24,087 nt of DNA, taken from positions 1 through 24,087 of the forward strand of contig BRYA01000110.1 of NCBI GenBank assembly GCA_030267965.1. Direction: 5' to 3'. Position numbers and translations under genes: made by a program. This DNA comes from Triparma columacea (Eukaryota > Sar > Bolidophyceae > Parmales > Triparmaceae). Below are positions 1 to 9,699 of the stretch, piece by piece (the first letter of the stretch is position 1; every line of letters begins with the position of its first letter). A model generated the notes under the pieces. That model worked only from the letters and a program-made list of their open reading frames with translations. It was not told the DNA's origin and made no database searches.

Positions 1-1175
1 TGCACCTGATGAGAAGGGGGCTCCTGATTGCTAGTGGGTCTTTTCTAAAAGATCCTCTTTTGCAGTGTTCTGCACACATTGCCATCAACTTGTGTTTCCT
101 CGTTACCCTTGTGAAACTCAGGCCTCTCTTCTTCTTCCCATGCTCACTACTGAAGAAGTACGGGGAAGTCAATCTCTTCTTTCTCTCTGAATGTCTTGGT
201 GCTACAGCTGCAACTCTAGGTTCAGTGTTGGCTTTTGTTGGAGCTATTAATATGAACCTGAAGCTGATGAATATCATTGGAGTGATCTTTACAACAACAA
301 ACACCCTCTTCGCTGTTGCCTTTGCGTATGCCTACTCTGAAGAGATCCAGAGGACTGCAGACCTCAAGGATGCAGGAAGAAGGTTCACTCTTACTGGCGG
401 TGATGGAATGGTTTTCGTTGAGAGAGAAACTGCAGATGCAAGGGGAAGCACAAAGAAGATCATTGGGGGGTCTGTTCACTCTCTTGAGAAAGAGTGGGAT
501 GACCTGGGAGCCCTCATTGAAGCAGCCGATGGCAAAGAGACAAAAGATAATCTTGTGAAGTCCCTGCCATTCTTGCTCAGTCAAATAATACTTGCCTTGA
601 ACGAAAAGCTGAGAAAGATCAACTATGAGGAGAAGGATATAGATGAGAAAACAGACAGGGTGTATCTGGAGTTTGAGAAGCTTTTGTTGAGGATGCAAGG
701 GGAATATAGGAAGTATACCAAAGAATCTACTCCGTTCCAGAAACAGAGAATTGTGTGGTCATACGTTAAGAAGCACTACCAGAGGGGAACTTTGGGGGTA
801 AAAGAGAATGAAGGAATAGATCTCTTTGAAGATTTTTGTGAGAAGTACTATGAAGATAGGGACTATCTAGACAAGATTTTGATTGAGGTTAAAGATAAGG
901 ATGTAGAGGAGGCAATGAGTTATGAGGAGGTTGTTGAGAGATACGAACAGAAGAAAGGGTGGAAGCTGCTAGGCAATGTTGAACTTCTTTGTGTGAGTGG
1001 AGGCATGATGCATTGCTTATTTGACGTAGATAGGCTTGGAAATAAACTTTCAGAGAAAGAGATTGTTAAGGAGAGGATAGCAAAGACAGCTGCTAAACTT
1101 TCACAAATGAACAGTAAAATAAAGGAGGAGGAAAGGAGAGGGGGCAGCAAGATCATGCCGTTTGCAGGAGGGTGA
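1..1175 (+). CDS. C-terminal part of a multi-pass membrane protein with a charged cytosolic tail (5' truncated by window edge)
   Basis: The frame is already open at the window edge, in register with an ATG at position 9, so the first visible ATG is probably internal. The stop is TGA at 1173-1175. Counting from position 9, there are about three hydrophobic stretches at residues 20-46, 54-80 and 87-109, the last containing FAVAFAYAYSEE. They are followed by about 280 mostly charged residues rich in Glu and Lys, with likely helical or coiled-coil segments and a basic end (KEEERRGG). This resembles the C-terminal end of the large channel-like or receptor-like membrane proteins common in stramenopile algae, but I do not recognise a named family. 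The gene converges on the histone-chaperone gene to the right. Confidence is good that it is coding and low for function. Confidence 0.7.
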   Translation, partial: HLMRRGLLIASGSFLKDPLLQCSAHIAINLCFLVTLVKLRPLFFFPCSLLKKYGEVNLFFLSECLGATAATLGSVLAFVGAINMNLKLMNIIGVIFTTTNTLFAVAFAYAYSEEIQRTADLKDAGRRFTLTGGDGMVFVERETADARGSTKKIIGGSVHSLEKEWDDLGALIEAADGKETKDNLVKSLPFLLSQIILALNEKLRKINYEEKDIDEKTDRVYLEFEKLLLRMQGEYRKYTKESTPFQKQRIVWSYVKKHYQRGTLGVKENEGIDLFEDFCEKYYEDRDYLDKILIEVKDKDVEEAMSYEEVVERYEQKKGWKLLGNVELLCVSGGMMHCLFDVDRLGNKLSEKEIVKERIAKTAAKLSQMNSKIKEEERRGGSKIMPFAGG

Positions 1176-1487
1176 TGCAGAAATAGGAAATAAAGATCAC
1201 GATAAGGGAAGACAATGAGCCAGCGGCGAAATGCGGCGAAATCGAGAAAGGGAGCCAACTTCGAGACTAGGCAGACGGCAGCAACATACTGGAAAGTGAG
1301 GGCGGCTATAATGGAGGGCCGGATCAACGTGAAGGTAGTCGGCACGAAAAACATTCTATAACACCGATTTTATATTGGAAAGTTTAGTATTAACGGCTAT
1401 TAGTTATTCGTTATCAGGTTATGGGCCCAATAACGTTTTTGTTGGTGGGAAATAGTGGCTTGGAATTGATAGTTATGTGCTCCCTTT
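1176..1487. other. Convergent intergenic spacer
   Basis: This is the gap between two converging stop codons. It holds one possible small ORF (1215-1361, listed separately), a short GCGGCGAAAT direct repeat near 1222-1241, and AT-rich sequence after 1360 that probably contains the 3' ends and poly(A) sites of both flanking genes. I see no RNA gene. Confidence 0.5.
1215..1361 (+). CDS. Possible 48-aa basic small protein
   Basis: A complete ATG-to-TAA frame encodes 48 residues, beginning MSQRRNAAKSRKG and ending VKVVGTKNIL. It is strongly basic in the first half, has an amphipathic second half (TYWKVRAAIMEGRINVKVV), and lies 39 bp after the stop of the upstream gene on the same strand. No family is recognised. 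It could instead be 3' UTR of the upstream gene or a last exon reached by splicing. Chance ORFs of this size are common, so confidence is low. Confidence 0.22.
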   Translation: MSQRRNAAKSRKGANFETRQTAATYWKVRAAIMEGRINVKVVGTKNIL

Positions 1488-3476
1488 TCAAACCTTTTGC
1501 TTCTTGTTGCTTCCCTCTCCCCCCTCGTGTTCATCCCCTCCTGCCTCTTTAATGGTCGCTTCGATTTCCATCATAAGGTCCTCCTCCGTAACGTCCGCAA
1601 AGACTCCCTCGTCGTCATCGCTGTCCTCCTCGCTTTCATCATCTTCGTCCCCGCTACCTCCCTCCTCCTCGCTTCCCTCATCCCCGTCATCGTCATCGCT
1701 GTAGTCACCCTCCTCCTCGCTGTCGTCGTCTTCGTCGCTCTCGTCGAAGTTTCCCCCCGCCAGCTGGGCCCTGGTGGCGTCAGTGGCAGCCTTGGCAGCA
1801 CCCCTGCCGCTCCTGGGCCTCTTTCCAAGCCTTCCGACATCAGACGCGGTAATCGAGGCGTCGACAACCTCGGCCTCAACCACCTCGTCAACGCAGATTG
1901 GTTCCGCCTTATTATCACCCTCTGACTCCGCGACTTCCCTAGCCATGGCGGGCTTGAGAATGTCGTTGATGTAAGTGTTCATAGGTCCGAGTTCCTCCCT
2001 GTTAATGTTGGTGAATTCCAGCGCCTGGTCCGGGTCTCCTGCCTTGGAGCCCTCCATAGTTATCATCATGTCGACGTACCGGGTCCCTGTTGCCGGCGAG
2101 TTAGCGAGCGGCGAGAGGGAAGAGCGGAATGGGTTTTGCGTCAGTGTTTATTAGCATCTACATGTTAGCATCTATATACATGCTTCTTCGCTTCGTTTCT
2201 GAACTCCCTTTCTCACCTGCGCCTCCTGACCCTCCCCTTCCAGCCCCTATGCTGTTGAGTTTCTGTCTCGGTACGAATAGTGGGGGCTTGAAGAACAGGA
2301 GCCCCTCGATCATGGGGTAGAGGCTACCCTGGTTCACCTTGTTGTAGCACTGGACGAAGGAAAAACCGGTGGATGAGGTGAAGTTGGCGAGAGAGGGGGT
2401 GATTATCGAGGCTGAAATTGAGTGGCAAATGTTGGGGAACCAGACTGTGGAGGGGGGGGGGGAAGAGCGATGCGAAGGGAAGGGTTGCGTTAGCGCTTAC
2501 AATTAATTGTTGTGGTGTTTCTAATCTTGCCCACTCTCACCTGAATCTGCCGAGCCTGAGAGGGAAGGACGGGAGCTGCGCGGGGGGGGTGGGGGTGGGG
2601 GGGTAAGTGGTTGTGTACAAGTCGCTCCATTGCAAGCGGCTCTGCAAGGGAAGGAGTACAACCGCGGCAACGTTTGGAGTAAAGCCTTAGCAAGGGCTGG
2701 AACTTTAAAGACGCTGATTCTCACCCCTCGTCCTTGACCCCCTCCTCCTTCTTGGGGGCTGGATAAGACACGCTGTCCTTGGTCTCGGCCTGGATGCAAA
2801 GTGAGGACAGCGAAGACTTCTTGAAGAGCGCGGGAGTCTTGAGGTTGAGAAGGAGCATCCTGCGCGATGGATGGGAGTTAGTTTGAGGCGGAGGAAGACG
2901 CATGGTAGGTTGTAGGGGGCTGTAGAGAGATGTAAGGGAGCTGGTACTACTATCTCACTAGGTACTATCTCACTAGGTACTATCTCACTAGGTAGTATCT
3001 CACTAGGTACAATCTCACCTGCTAGTGACCTTGTTTGGGTCCTTGTTATAGTTGTCAGGCTTGGCGAACGCAACAGCATGAGAAGCAGAGTTATCAGAAA
3101 GCAGGAATCCCTCCCCCTTGGCATTCTTAACCTCAACACCCCTCTCATAAACAGTAACATCAAAGCGTCCTCGAGGTGTAATGAACTGAACTTTTGCTGC
3201 ACTGAATATTACGCCACCAAATTCTGCTGGGATCGATAGAGTTGGGACAGCGGGTACAGGAGTGACAGGAGCAGAGGGAGTAGTGCCTGTGGTCTTGTTT
3301 AATTCAGCCATAAACTTGGAAAGCCCTTCGGCGGCAAAGCGACCCTTGAGGTAATTTCCAAGCTCTACACCACTACAGCTGCTAATTGAGGGGACTTGGA
3401 GGCTCTTGCTGACTGCTGTTGTGCTGACCATTGAGTTGAAAGCGGTTGCAGGGGCGCGAGGGGGCTCGTTCTCCAT
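1488..3476 (-). CDS. SSRP1/Pob3-Rtt106-like histone chaperone (double-PH middle domain, acidic tail), five exons
   Basis: I join five exons on the minus strand: 3476-3019, 2859-2725, 2641-2541 (acceptor alternatively giving 2575-2541), 2444-2217 and 2086-1488. All donors read GTGAG and all phases agree, giving about 506 aa (about 484 with the shorter exon 3). Residues around 105-155 carry ITPRGRFDVTVYERGVEV and a KPD, matching the TPRGRYD strand of the FACT subunit SSRP1/Pob3. Exon 2 begins MLLLNLK where the family has a hydrophobic PH strand. Exon 4 has CYNKVNQGSLYPMIEGLLFF, matching the family's C...GxLYPLxxGF block. Exon 5 gives GTRYVDMMITMEG, then a long Asp/Glu tail ending in an NLS-like KKQKV, as in Pob3. 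Expected role: nuclear H3-H4 chaperone acting in transcription or replication. Oddity: the SSRP1 N-terminal dimerisation domain is absent, replaced by about 90 Ser/Thr/Pro-rich residues, so an Rtt106-type chaperone is the main alternative. No HMG box is seen. Confidence 0.72.
2943..3017. repeat. Tandem 15-16 bp repeat inside intron 1 of the histone-chaperone gene
   Basis: About five imperfect copies of a TACTATCTCACTAGG-type unit lie directly downstream of the true 5' splice site on the minus strand. Read in the sense of the gene, each copy shows GTGAGAT, the same heptamer as the real donor at 3018. The array is non-coding if the exon model is right. Confidence 0.8.
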
Positions 3477-3575
3477 TATTCTTAAAAGATGGGGTTTTGC
3501 CAATTTGGGTTGGCCCGATCAGCCAAGTCCTCCAAGCAGTTCAATTTCAGGACAGCAATTTTGAAATCGCTTGGG
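3477..3575. promoter_or_regulatory. Short divergent promoter region between histone-chaperone and STPGR-repeat genes
   Basis: Only 99 bp separate the chosen start codons of the two divergent genes. The sequence must hold both 5' UTRs and any shared core promoter. No clear TATA box is visible. In-frame upstream ATGs exist for both genes (3503 on minus, 3489 on plus), which would make the coding regions overlap, so the inner starts are preferred. Confidence 0.5.
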
Positions 3576-6500
3576 ATGTCTGATACCTACAGTGACGATG
3601 ACGATTTCGAGTCATCACCTGTACAAAGTTCTCCTGAAGTAGTCTCGGGGAAGTCTGATATCGGTATAATTTCCCCAGATGCCCCAATCTCTGACCTCCT
3701 TGCAGCAGCCAAGGCGAGCATGGCATCATTAAAGTCTGAGCTTGGTGACTTTGACGTATCAAACTTAAATGAGAAGTCTCCCCCGCCGTCTCCTACGGAG
3801 AATGAGGGCGGTATTGGCAATGCGGCGGTTCGTTTGGTTTCACCTGACCCACCCTTGGCACCACTTCGTAGGGATGGGTGGATAGCAGCAAGTAGAGGGT
3901 GCGGGGAGGAGAGCAAGGTGAGGCCACCATGAAGTTACGAGGTAGCGCAAGTGGCTGCCGCGGGTCCGAATTAATTTTGGGGAATTTCGTTTGGCTGGGA
4001 GCTCTCAAGCTTTGGGGAATGAAGACCTTTGCCATCCCACCCCAGTCGCCCTTACAGTCGGTCAGCCCTACCTGTCGCCTCTACGGTATATTCTAACCCC
4101 TTCAACCCTATCCCACATACACACACACACACAGGTTCCTGCGACATCCTCCATCCCCATGTCTCTCGCCCTGCCCTCGTCCGCCCCCGGTTTGTCTTCT
4201 GAAATAACCAAGATCCGTAAGAAGAACGCCCCCTCCATATCCTTCGCTCCCCCCTCCCACGTCGACCGTGTGATCCCTAAGAAACCTAGACCTAAGGAAC
4301 CGGTTACGAAGAAAGGGAAGAGAGAAGCTAGGGAGAGGGAGAGGGAAGACAGGGAGACAAGGAGGTGAGAAGAAAGGGACCACGACAGACGTATCGGAGG
4401 GAATGTCGGGGTGGTGTGAGAGCGGGGGGGGGGGGGGTTGGAGATAAACCCCTTCCACTTTGGTTTCCCCCCTATCTCCAAACCACACTCAATCTAATTG
4501 CTAAACCTCCCCCCCCCCCTTTTCTTTCAGATACAAGCCTTCCGACGTCGACCCAGTTCGTCAAGGTCTAATGTCCCGTTGGGGTGGCGACGCCTTCGTG
4601 TCTGTTCCAAAGGTAGAGATAAACGAAGTCGATTTAAAGGGTACATCATTCGCTCCACCACCAGCTGTTGATAGGGTTGAGGTTAGGGAAAGGAAGGAGA
4701 GAGGACCGATTACTAAGAGGGGGGTTAGACTTAAAGAGGAAAGGGATAAGGGGGGTAATAGGGATAACGAACTTATCAATATCGTACCGATTGACACGGC
4801 GGAATTCACGAAGAGACCAAACGGAGGGAAGTTTGGGGGGGCTAAGAGGGAGTGTTTGCCGGTTCAGTTCAAGGATAAGACGTGGTATAGGAAGATGGAG
4901 GAGATCGAGGATATGCAGATTGATAAGGGGGTTGGGGAGGAGGTGAGTGGGCGCAAAGCGAAGCGAAGGGAGAGACTAAAGAGATAGAGACAAGAGGAAG
5001 AGTGACGAGCATGCGCGGTCCAGGTCATCTGAACCTTGTGTTCTCGTCTCAATTGCCAGATCTACCGAAACCCCTATCTCTCTCTCTAACCCCTTCCCAC
5101 ACCAAAATAAACAGGCCTTCAAGGCAGTGCAGAAGCGTGTAATCGGTGGAGTAATACCCTCAGCATCGTCATCAACAATACGTCCCCCCTCCCCCTCACC
5201 TCCTCCTCCTGTCTCCGGTTCTTCTTCTAGTGGGGTAGTGTTTGATGTGTTAAGTAAGTTTAAAAACACTACCAGAAACGTTAGAATAACAGGAAGACGT
5301 AACCCTACGGACGGTAAGAGGAGGAGAGATACGCATAAAATAGAAACCGAAACCCCAGGCCCTGGTGCATACTTTAAAGCCCCAATTAGTAACGTTACTT
5401 CGGAAGGAGGTGTTCGGAAGAGTGTTAAACATACCATGAGACCTGAGGCCTCGGCTATTATGAGAGTACGTAAAACAGAGGGTGCAGGGATAGGACCAGG
5501 GTATTACGAAGTTGAGAAAGCTGATGGTATTTTATACGGAGGTGGTGGTAAGGGGGTTGTTATGAAAAAACGAAAGGAGGAACAGGTGGATGATGGTTTA
5601 AGGAGAGAGGGTGAGAAGATACGGAGGGAGAAGGGGGAGGAAGGGGGGTATGAATGGAAGGTTAAGGTTGAGGATACGGGTGATTGGGGGGAGGAATATT
5701 ACAGCAGTAGCAACAACAGTAGCAGCAGTGAGAGCGACGAAAGCAGCAGCAGTGGGACGGAGGGATCGAGTGATGGGGGGAGGAGGAGGAGGAGAGTATG
5801 GGGTAGTAGCGAATCTTTGACCTCCTCCTCAGACGATGATGATGGAGGATCGTCGTTCGTTAGAAGGAAAAGGAAGAGGAAAGTTAGAATGAGGAGACAC
5901 TTGGGATCCAAGGGGAGATCGTCTGAGGAGGATGAGGAAGATGATGAAGAGGAGGATGGATACGGGTATGATAATGGAGGTAGGAGGATGAAAACCTCAA
6001 AGAACACACGCTCGACCTCCTCCTCCACCAACGTTGGCAAGGGTCACAAAACGTCTCACCGAAGCGGTGTAATGACAAAGGTAACGTACGGTGTTTACAA
6101 AGGGTTCTTCTTAAAAGCGTCTTCAATACCATCAGGTTGGAGGAGACTTACTTGCATAGAAGCTAGGAAAAGGAGGAAGGAATTAGTTAATAGAGTGGGG
6201 GGGGAAGATGTTTACCATTTAATGGACGGGAGGATTATGGGGAAAGATAGAGGTGGTAAGGTGGAGGAAGGGGAATGGGATACTTGGGGGGTTAAAAGGA
6301 AATTTGAAGAGGAAATAGGGGAGGAGGAGGAAGAGGAGGAGAGTAAGGGGGGGGAGGATGATGATAAGAGCTACCTGGGATCATCGGTGGGTGGGGGAAG
6401 GTCGAGATCTAGAAGGTCGGAAAGGGTTAAGGCGGAGATGATTAAGGACAGGAGTAACTGCGGTTGGGTTCTACTTTGCACGGACGAGGGTAAGGTGGCG

Positions 6501-9041
6501 GGGAAGGGGAAGGGGTGGAAGACGGAGGGGGCGGGAGTTACTTGGAAGAATAGGAAAGTACTGGCGGAGAGGAAAGCGGAAAGAGTAAAGGAAGGGGAAG
6601 TTGGGGTAGGGAGTTATAGGGTTAACTATGAAACTATTGAGAAGGGGGTTAAGGGGGCGACTAACTTTGAGAGGGAGAAATTAGCTAGGGATAGGGAGAA
6701 GGAGAGGGTTGGTAGGAAGGAGGGTTTAAGGGTTAGGAAGGCGGAGGAGATTATGGCGGAGGAAAGAAGGGGGGTATATTTAAAGACACAACTACCGAAG
6801 AAATGGGTTAAGGATGGAAAGGAGGAAGAAGAGGAGGAGGGGGGGGGAGGGGTCGTGGAAATGACAAAGGTGAGTAAAAAGGGGGGGGGGGGGGGTTTGT
6901 CTCTAACTTGTAAATCCAGAAGAAGGAACAAAACTAACGGGTTTACGGTTTACCCCTCCCTCCCCCCCCCCCACACACAGCCCGTATTCAGTTACGTAGA
7001 TCCAACCCCCCTACCACGTCAAGCCCTTGAGGCACGTAGATTATCCAAACTAGCAGAAAGTCGTAGGGACGTATACCTTTCTACTAACCTACACAAAGAT
7101 TGGAAGGAGAAGAAGGAAGGAGAGGTGGGAGGGATGGATAAACAAGTTGGTAGAGACGGTTTTAAAGCCGTTTTAGGGGAAGATGGGGAAATCGTTATCG
7201 TTAGAGTACCGTTCGGGGAAAGGGATAAAGGAAGGGAGGAGGACGACGAACTTGGACCAGGGAAATACGAACCGTTTATAGACGAATGGAAGAAAATGAA
7301 GGATGATGAGGGTCCGGGGATTATGGAGGTTCAAACTGGACGAGGTAATAACGTTGGACCGTTTGGGGAAAGACAGAGAGATGCTGAGGAGGAGGATATT
7401 AGGGAGAGAGGGAGAGAGGGGGATAGACTTGAACTTGATGTTGAAGGTGCGGAGGATAGATTAAGGAAGAGTGTTAGGAACGTCGTATTTGGGACGGAGG
7501 GGATTGACGATTGGGAGGGAGAGGAGAGGATGGGGGAGGGGGGCGTAATGGAGGGTGATGTACTGGAACTTGAAGTTGATGGTAGGGTAGGAAGGAGAGG
7601 AAAGGAAAGAGAGGGTAAGGGGGTAGTTGCTTGGGATAAGTTAACTGGTAGGGAAGACGGAATGGGTGGTGCTGGTGCTGGTGAGGAGACTGAGAGTTAT
7701 GGTATGGATGTTGGAGGAGATAAAGATGGAGATAATCTCATCCTCGACGTAGAGGGTGCTGTAAGGAAGATGGAAGGTAGCGTTAAGGGTGGTGTTATAG
7801 GTGACGCCGTTAGATGGTTAAAGGAGAAGGAGATAGAGGATGATGGAGATGGGGACAGGGACGGGGACTACAACACTAACCTTAGTCCTGTACGCGAGAA
7901 GCGTATCTGGTCAACAAATTGGAGTAAAATGATTGGAAGAAATGACGCTGAAGAAGATGATATGATCCTTCAAAAAATGGAGAATAAAGCTGATATCGAC
8001 CATGAATATCAGACCTACAAACATATTGATGAACGTATCAACAATAACATCGATGCAGCTATTAAGGAAGGGAAGATAAGCGGAAAATATAGAATTAATG
8101 GAGTTAGTCTATGGGGGAAAAGCACTGTTGAAAGATGGAAGGAGGAGAGTGGGGGTGGGGGTGAGGGTGAGAGTGGAGTAGAAGGAGGTGGAGGAGTAAG
8201 CAACGATGAACAAAACACAAACCAAGGACAAGTAAAATGGGACATTGGTAAAAAGAGAGTCCTAGGCATGGTCAACATGGACCTTACAACCGGTAGATCA
8301 AACAACTCCACCTCCACCGCCGTTAACACCACAACAGTCGATGATATAGGTGTAGAATTAAACCCGATAAAAGAGGGTGATGTACTAGACCTTGAGGATG
8401 TTGTTAGTAGAGGGGGTAGAGTTGGGGTTAGAGGTAATATGGTTGGAGGTAGTATTAGCAAACAAAGCGAGAGATGGAAAGATAAACTGGAAGACGATGA
8501 AGGAGGAGGAGGAACAAAGGCGGTGGAGGATATAACGGGTAAGGGGAGGTTCGGGACTTACAAGATTGGTAATACACTTGAATTCGGTAAAGGCGAGGGT
8601 AGGGGTACTTCCGACTTCGGTACATCAAGTCAAAGGGTGGACGACCTGGGTGTACTGTTGGGGGGTTCAGAGGAACAAACACTATTACTCGATGTTAAGA
8701 GGTCGGGGGTAGAAAAAAGGGAAGGTAAAGGGGGAGGGATTATCGTACTTAGTAGGAGGGAAAGGCTAGATAAAATGAGGGAGGATTTTAAGGCCAAGGA
8801 AAGGGCTAGGGTTCGTAAGGATGAGGACGAGATTAAGGAAAGGAGGAGGGAGAGGAGGGAAAGGAGGAAGAAGAGGGAGGAGGAGGATAGGATTATTAAG
8901 GAGGAAATTGAGAAGAGGAAAGGGAGAGAGGAGATGGAGGTTATGGAGGGGATTGTTGATGGGATGAACGGACTAGACGTAGGGATGGGGGGAGGAGGAG
9001 GGGAAGGGGAGGGGAAGGAGGATACGGACGGAATTATGTAG
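3576..9041 (+). CDS. STPGR/SHIPPO-repeat-containing large protein, probably axonemal or cytoskeletal (five exons)
   Basis: Exons: 3576-3917, 4135-4364, 4531-4942, 5115-6869 and 6981-9041, joined in phases 0, 2, 0 and 0, giving about 1,599 aa. Exon 1 is acidic and Ser-rich (MSDTYSDDDD). Exons 2 and 3 hold two copies of a module (ISFAPPSHVDRV...PVTKKG and TSFAPPPAVDRV...PITKRG). Around residue 408 is TPGPGAYFKAP and about 45 residues later GIGPGYYEVEK, with ELGPGKYEPF further on; these are sperm-tail PG-rich (STPGR/SHIPPO) motifs, known from proteins of ciliary microtubules. Degenerate units (GVYLKTQL, DVYLSTNL, GRFGTYKIG) follow. The second half carries at least five repeats around a D-x-L-x-LDVEG core. 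Ser-rich, acidic and basic stretches separate the parts, and the C-terminus is a charged helix (KERRRERRERRKKREEE). The last intron (6870-6980, GTGAGT...CACACACAG) is a stopless multiple of three, so an unspliced reading is also open. Likely role: flagellar or cytoskeletal scaffold (inference). Confidence 0.78.
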
Positions 9042-9699
9042 TTATGTTAGGTTTATAAAAAGAATAAGGAGGTGAATTATTGCAAGTTACTTTTCATTGA
9101 GCGAGGGCGTGGAGACTCACGGCTCGTATTGCCGAATTATCGTTAGACTCTGAGGGGGGGGTGTTTTTCGTTTTTGTCTCCAAACCAATTTTCACATTTT
9201 CACCCGACTCCATTTTTTACCGCTTCCAGTTATAGCTTTGAAAAAGGTGAGGAGGACAACAATGACAATGATAACCCTTGTTAAGGCTTTATCCAGTTGT
9301 ATTCTGTCCTATCGATGATTTTAGTATCCTATTCACGTCAAGGAACCAAGTTATTTCCCCTTCAATCGAGGTCGAGCATTCGTGGGTTTTTCCCCTGTCT
9401 TATTACCGTCTTATAGACAAGATAATACTACTTTCGGCCATATTTCCGATACTGTTAGTATCATATTGGGGCTACTATCGGGCAGAGAACCGCTATTGAC
9501 GCCGCAATGACGCATCCTTGAGGGTCTCACAATCCCTCTCCCTTGTTCTTTGTCAATCACACCACACTAACCCTCCTGATTCCCGTCAATAATGTAGGAA
9601 TTCGTAGATAATCAGTATCAAATAGTTTAGGCTTTCAACTTTTACCGAAAAGACAGGTGAACAGATTCTCTCAACCCCGGGACTCTCCCCTTCCCCAAA
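9042..9699. other. Intergenic region with no convincing gene
   Basis: 658 bp lie between the STPGR-repeat gene and the BspA-like gene on the same strand. It is AT-richer than the neighbouring exons and has a poly-G run near 9155. It holds a 73-codon open frame at 9278-9499 without recognisable protein features. I see no tRNA-like cloverleaf. It presumably contains the 3' end of the first gene and the promoter of the second. Confidence 0.5.

Noticed and set aside
920..1354. 144-codon minus-strand frame overlapping the end of the first gene
   Set aside because: It lies mostly opposite the charged tail of the plus-strand protein and has a hydrophobic composition typical of antisense of Glu/Lys-rich sequence. 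No family match.
2943..3017. Possible CRISPR-like array
   Set aside because: Units are contiguous with no unique spacers, and the genome is eukaryotic; it is a plain tandem repeat in an intron.
4115..4134. (CA)n microsatellite
   Set aside because: It is simply the polypyrimidine/acceptor tract of the first intron of the STPGR gene; not an independent element.
5699..6931. Minus-strand Ser/Leu/Pro-rich frames opposite the STPGR gene
   Set aside because: Direct mirror of the purine-loaded coding strand (TCC and CTC codons); low complexity only.
9278..9499. 73-codon plus-strand frame upstream of the BspA-like gene
   Set aside because: No good start context, no recognised motif, and AT-rich intergenic composition. 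It could only matter if it were an upstream exon, for which I see no clear splice pair.
9042..9699. tRNA or other structured RNA gene in the largest genic gap
   Set aside because: I looked for B-box-like GTTCGA and cloverleaf pairing and saw none that fits; a covariance-model scan would be decisive.
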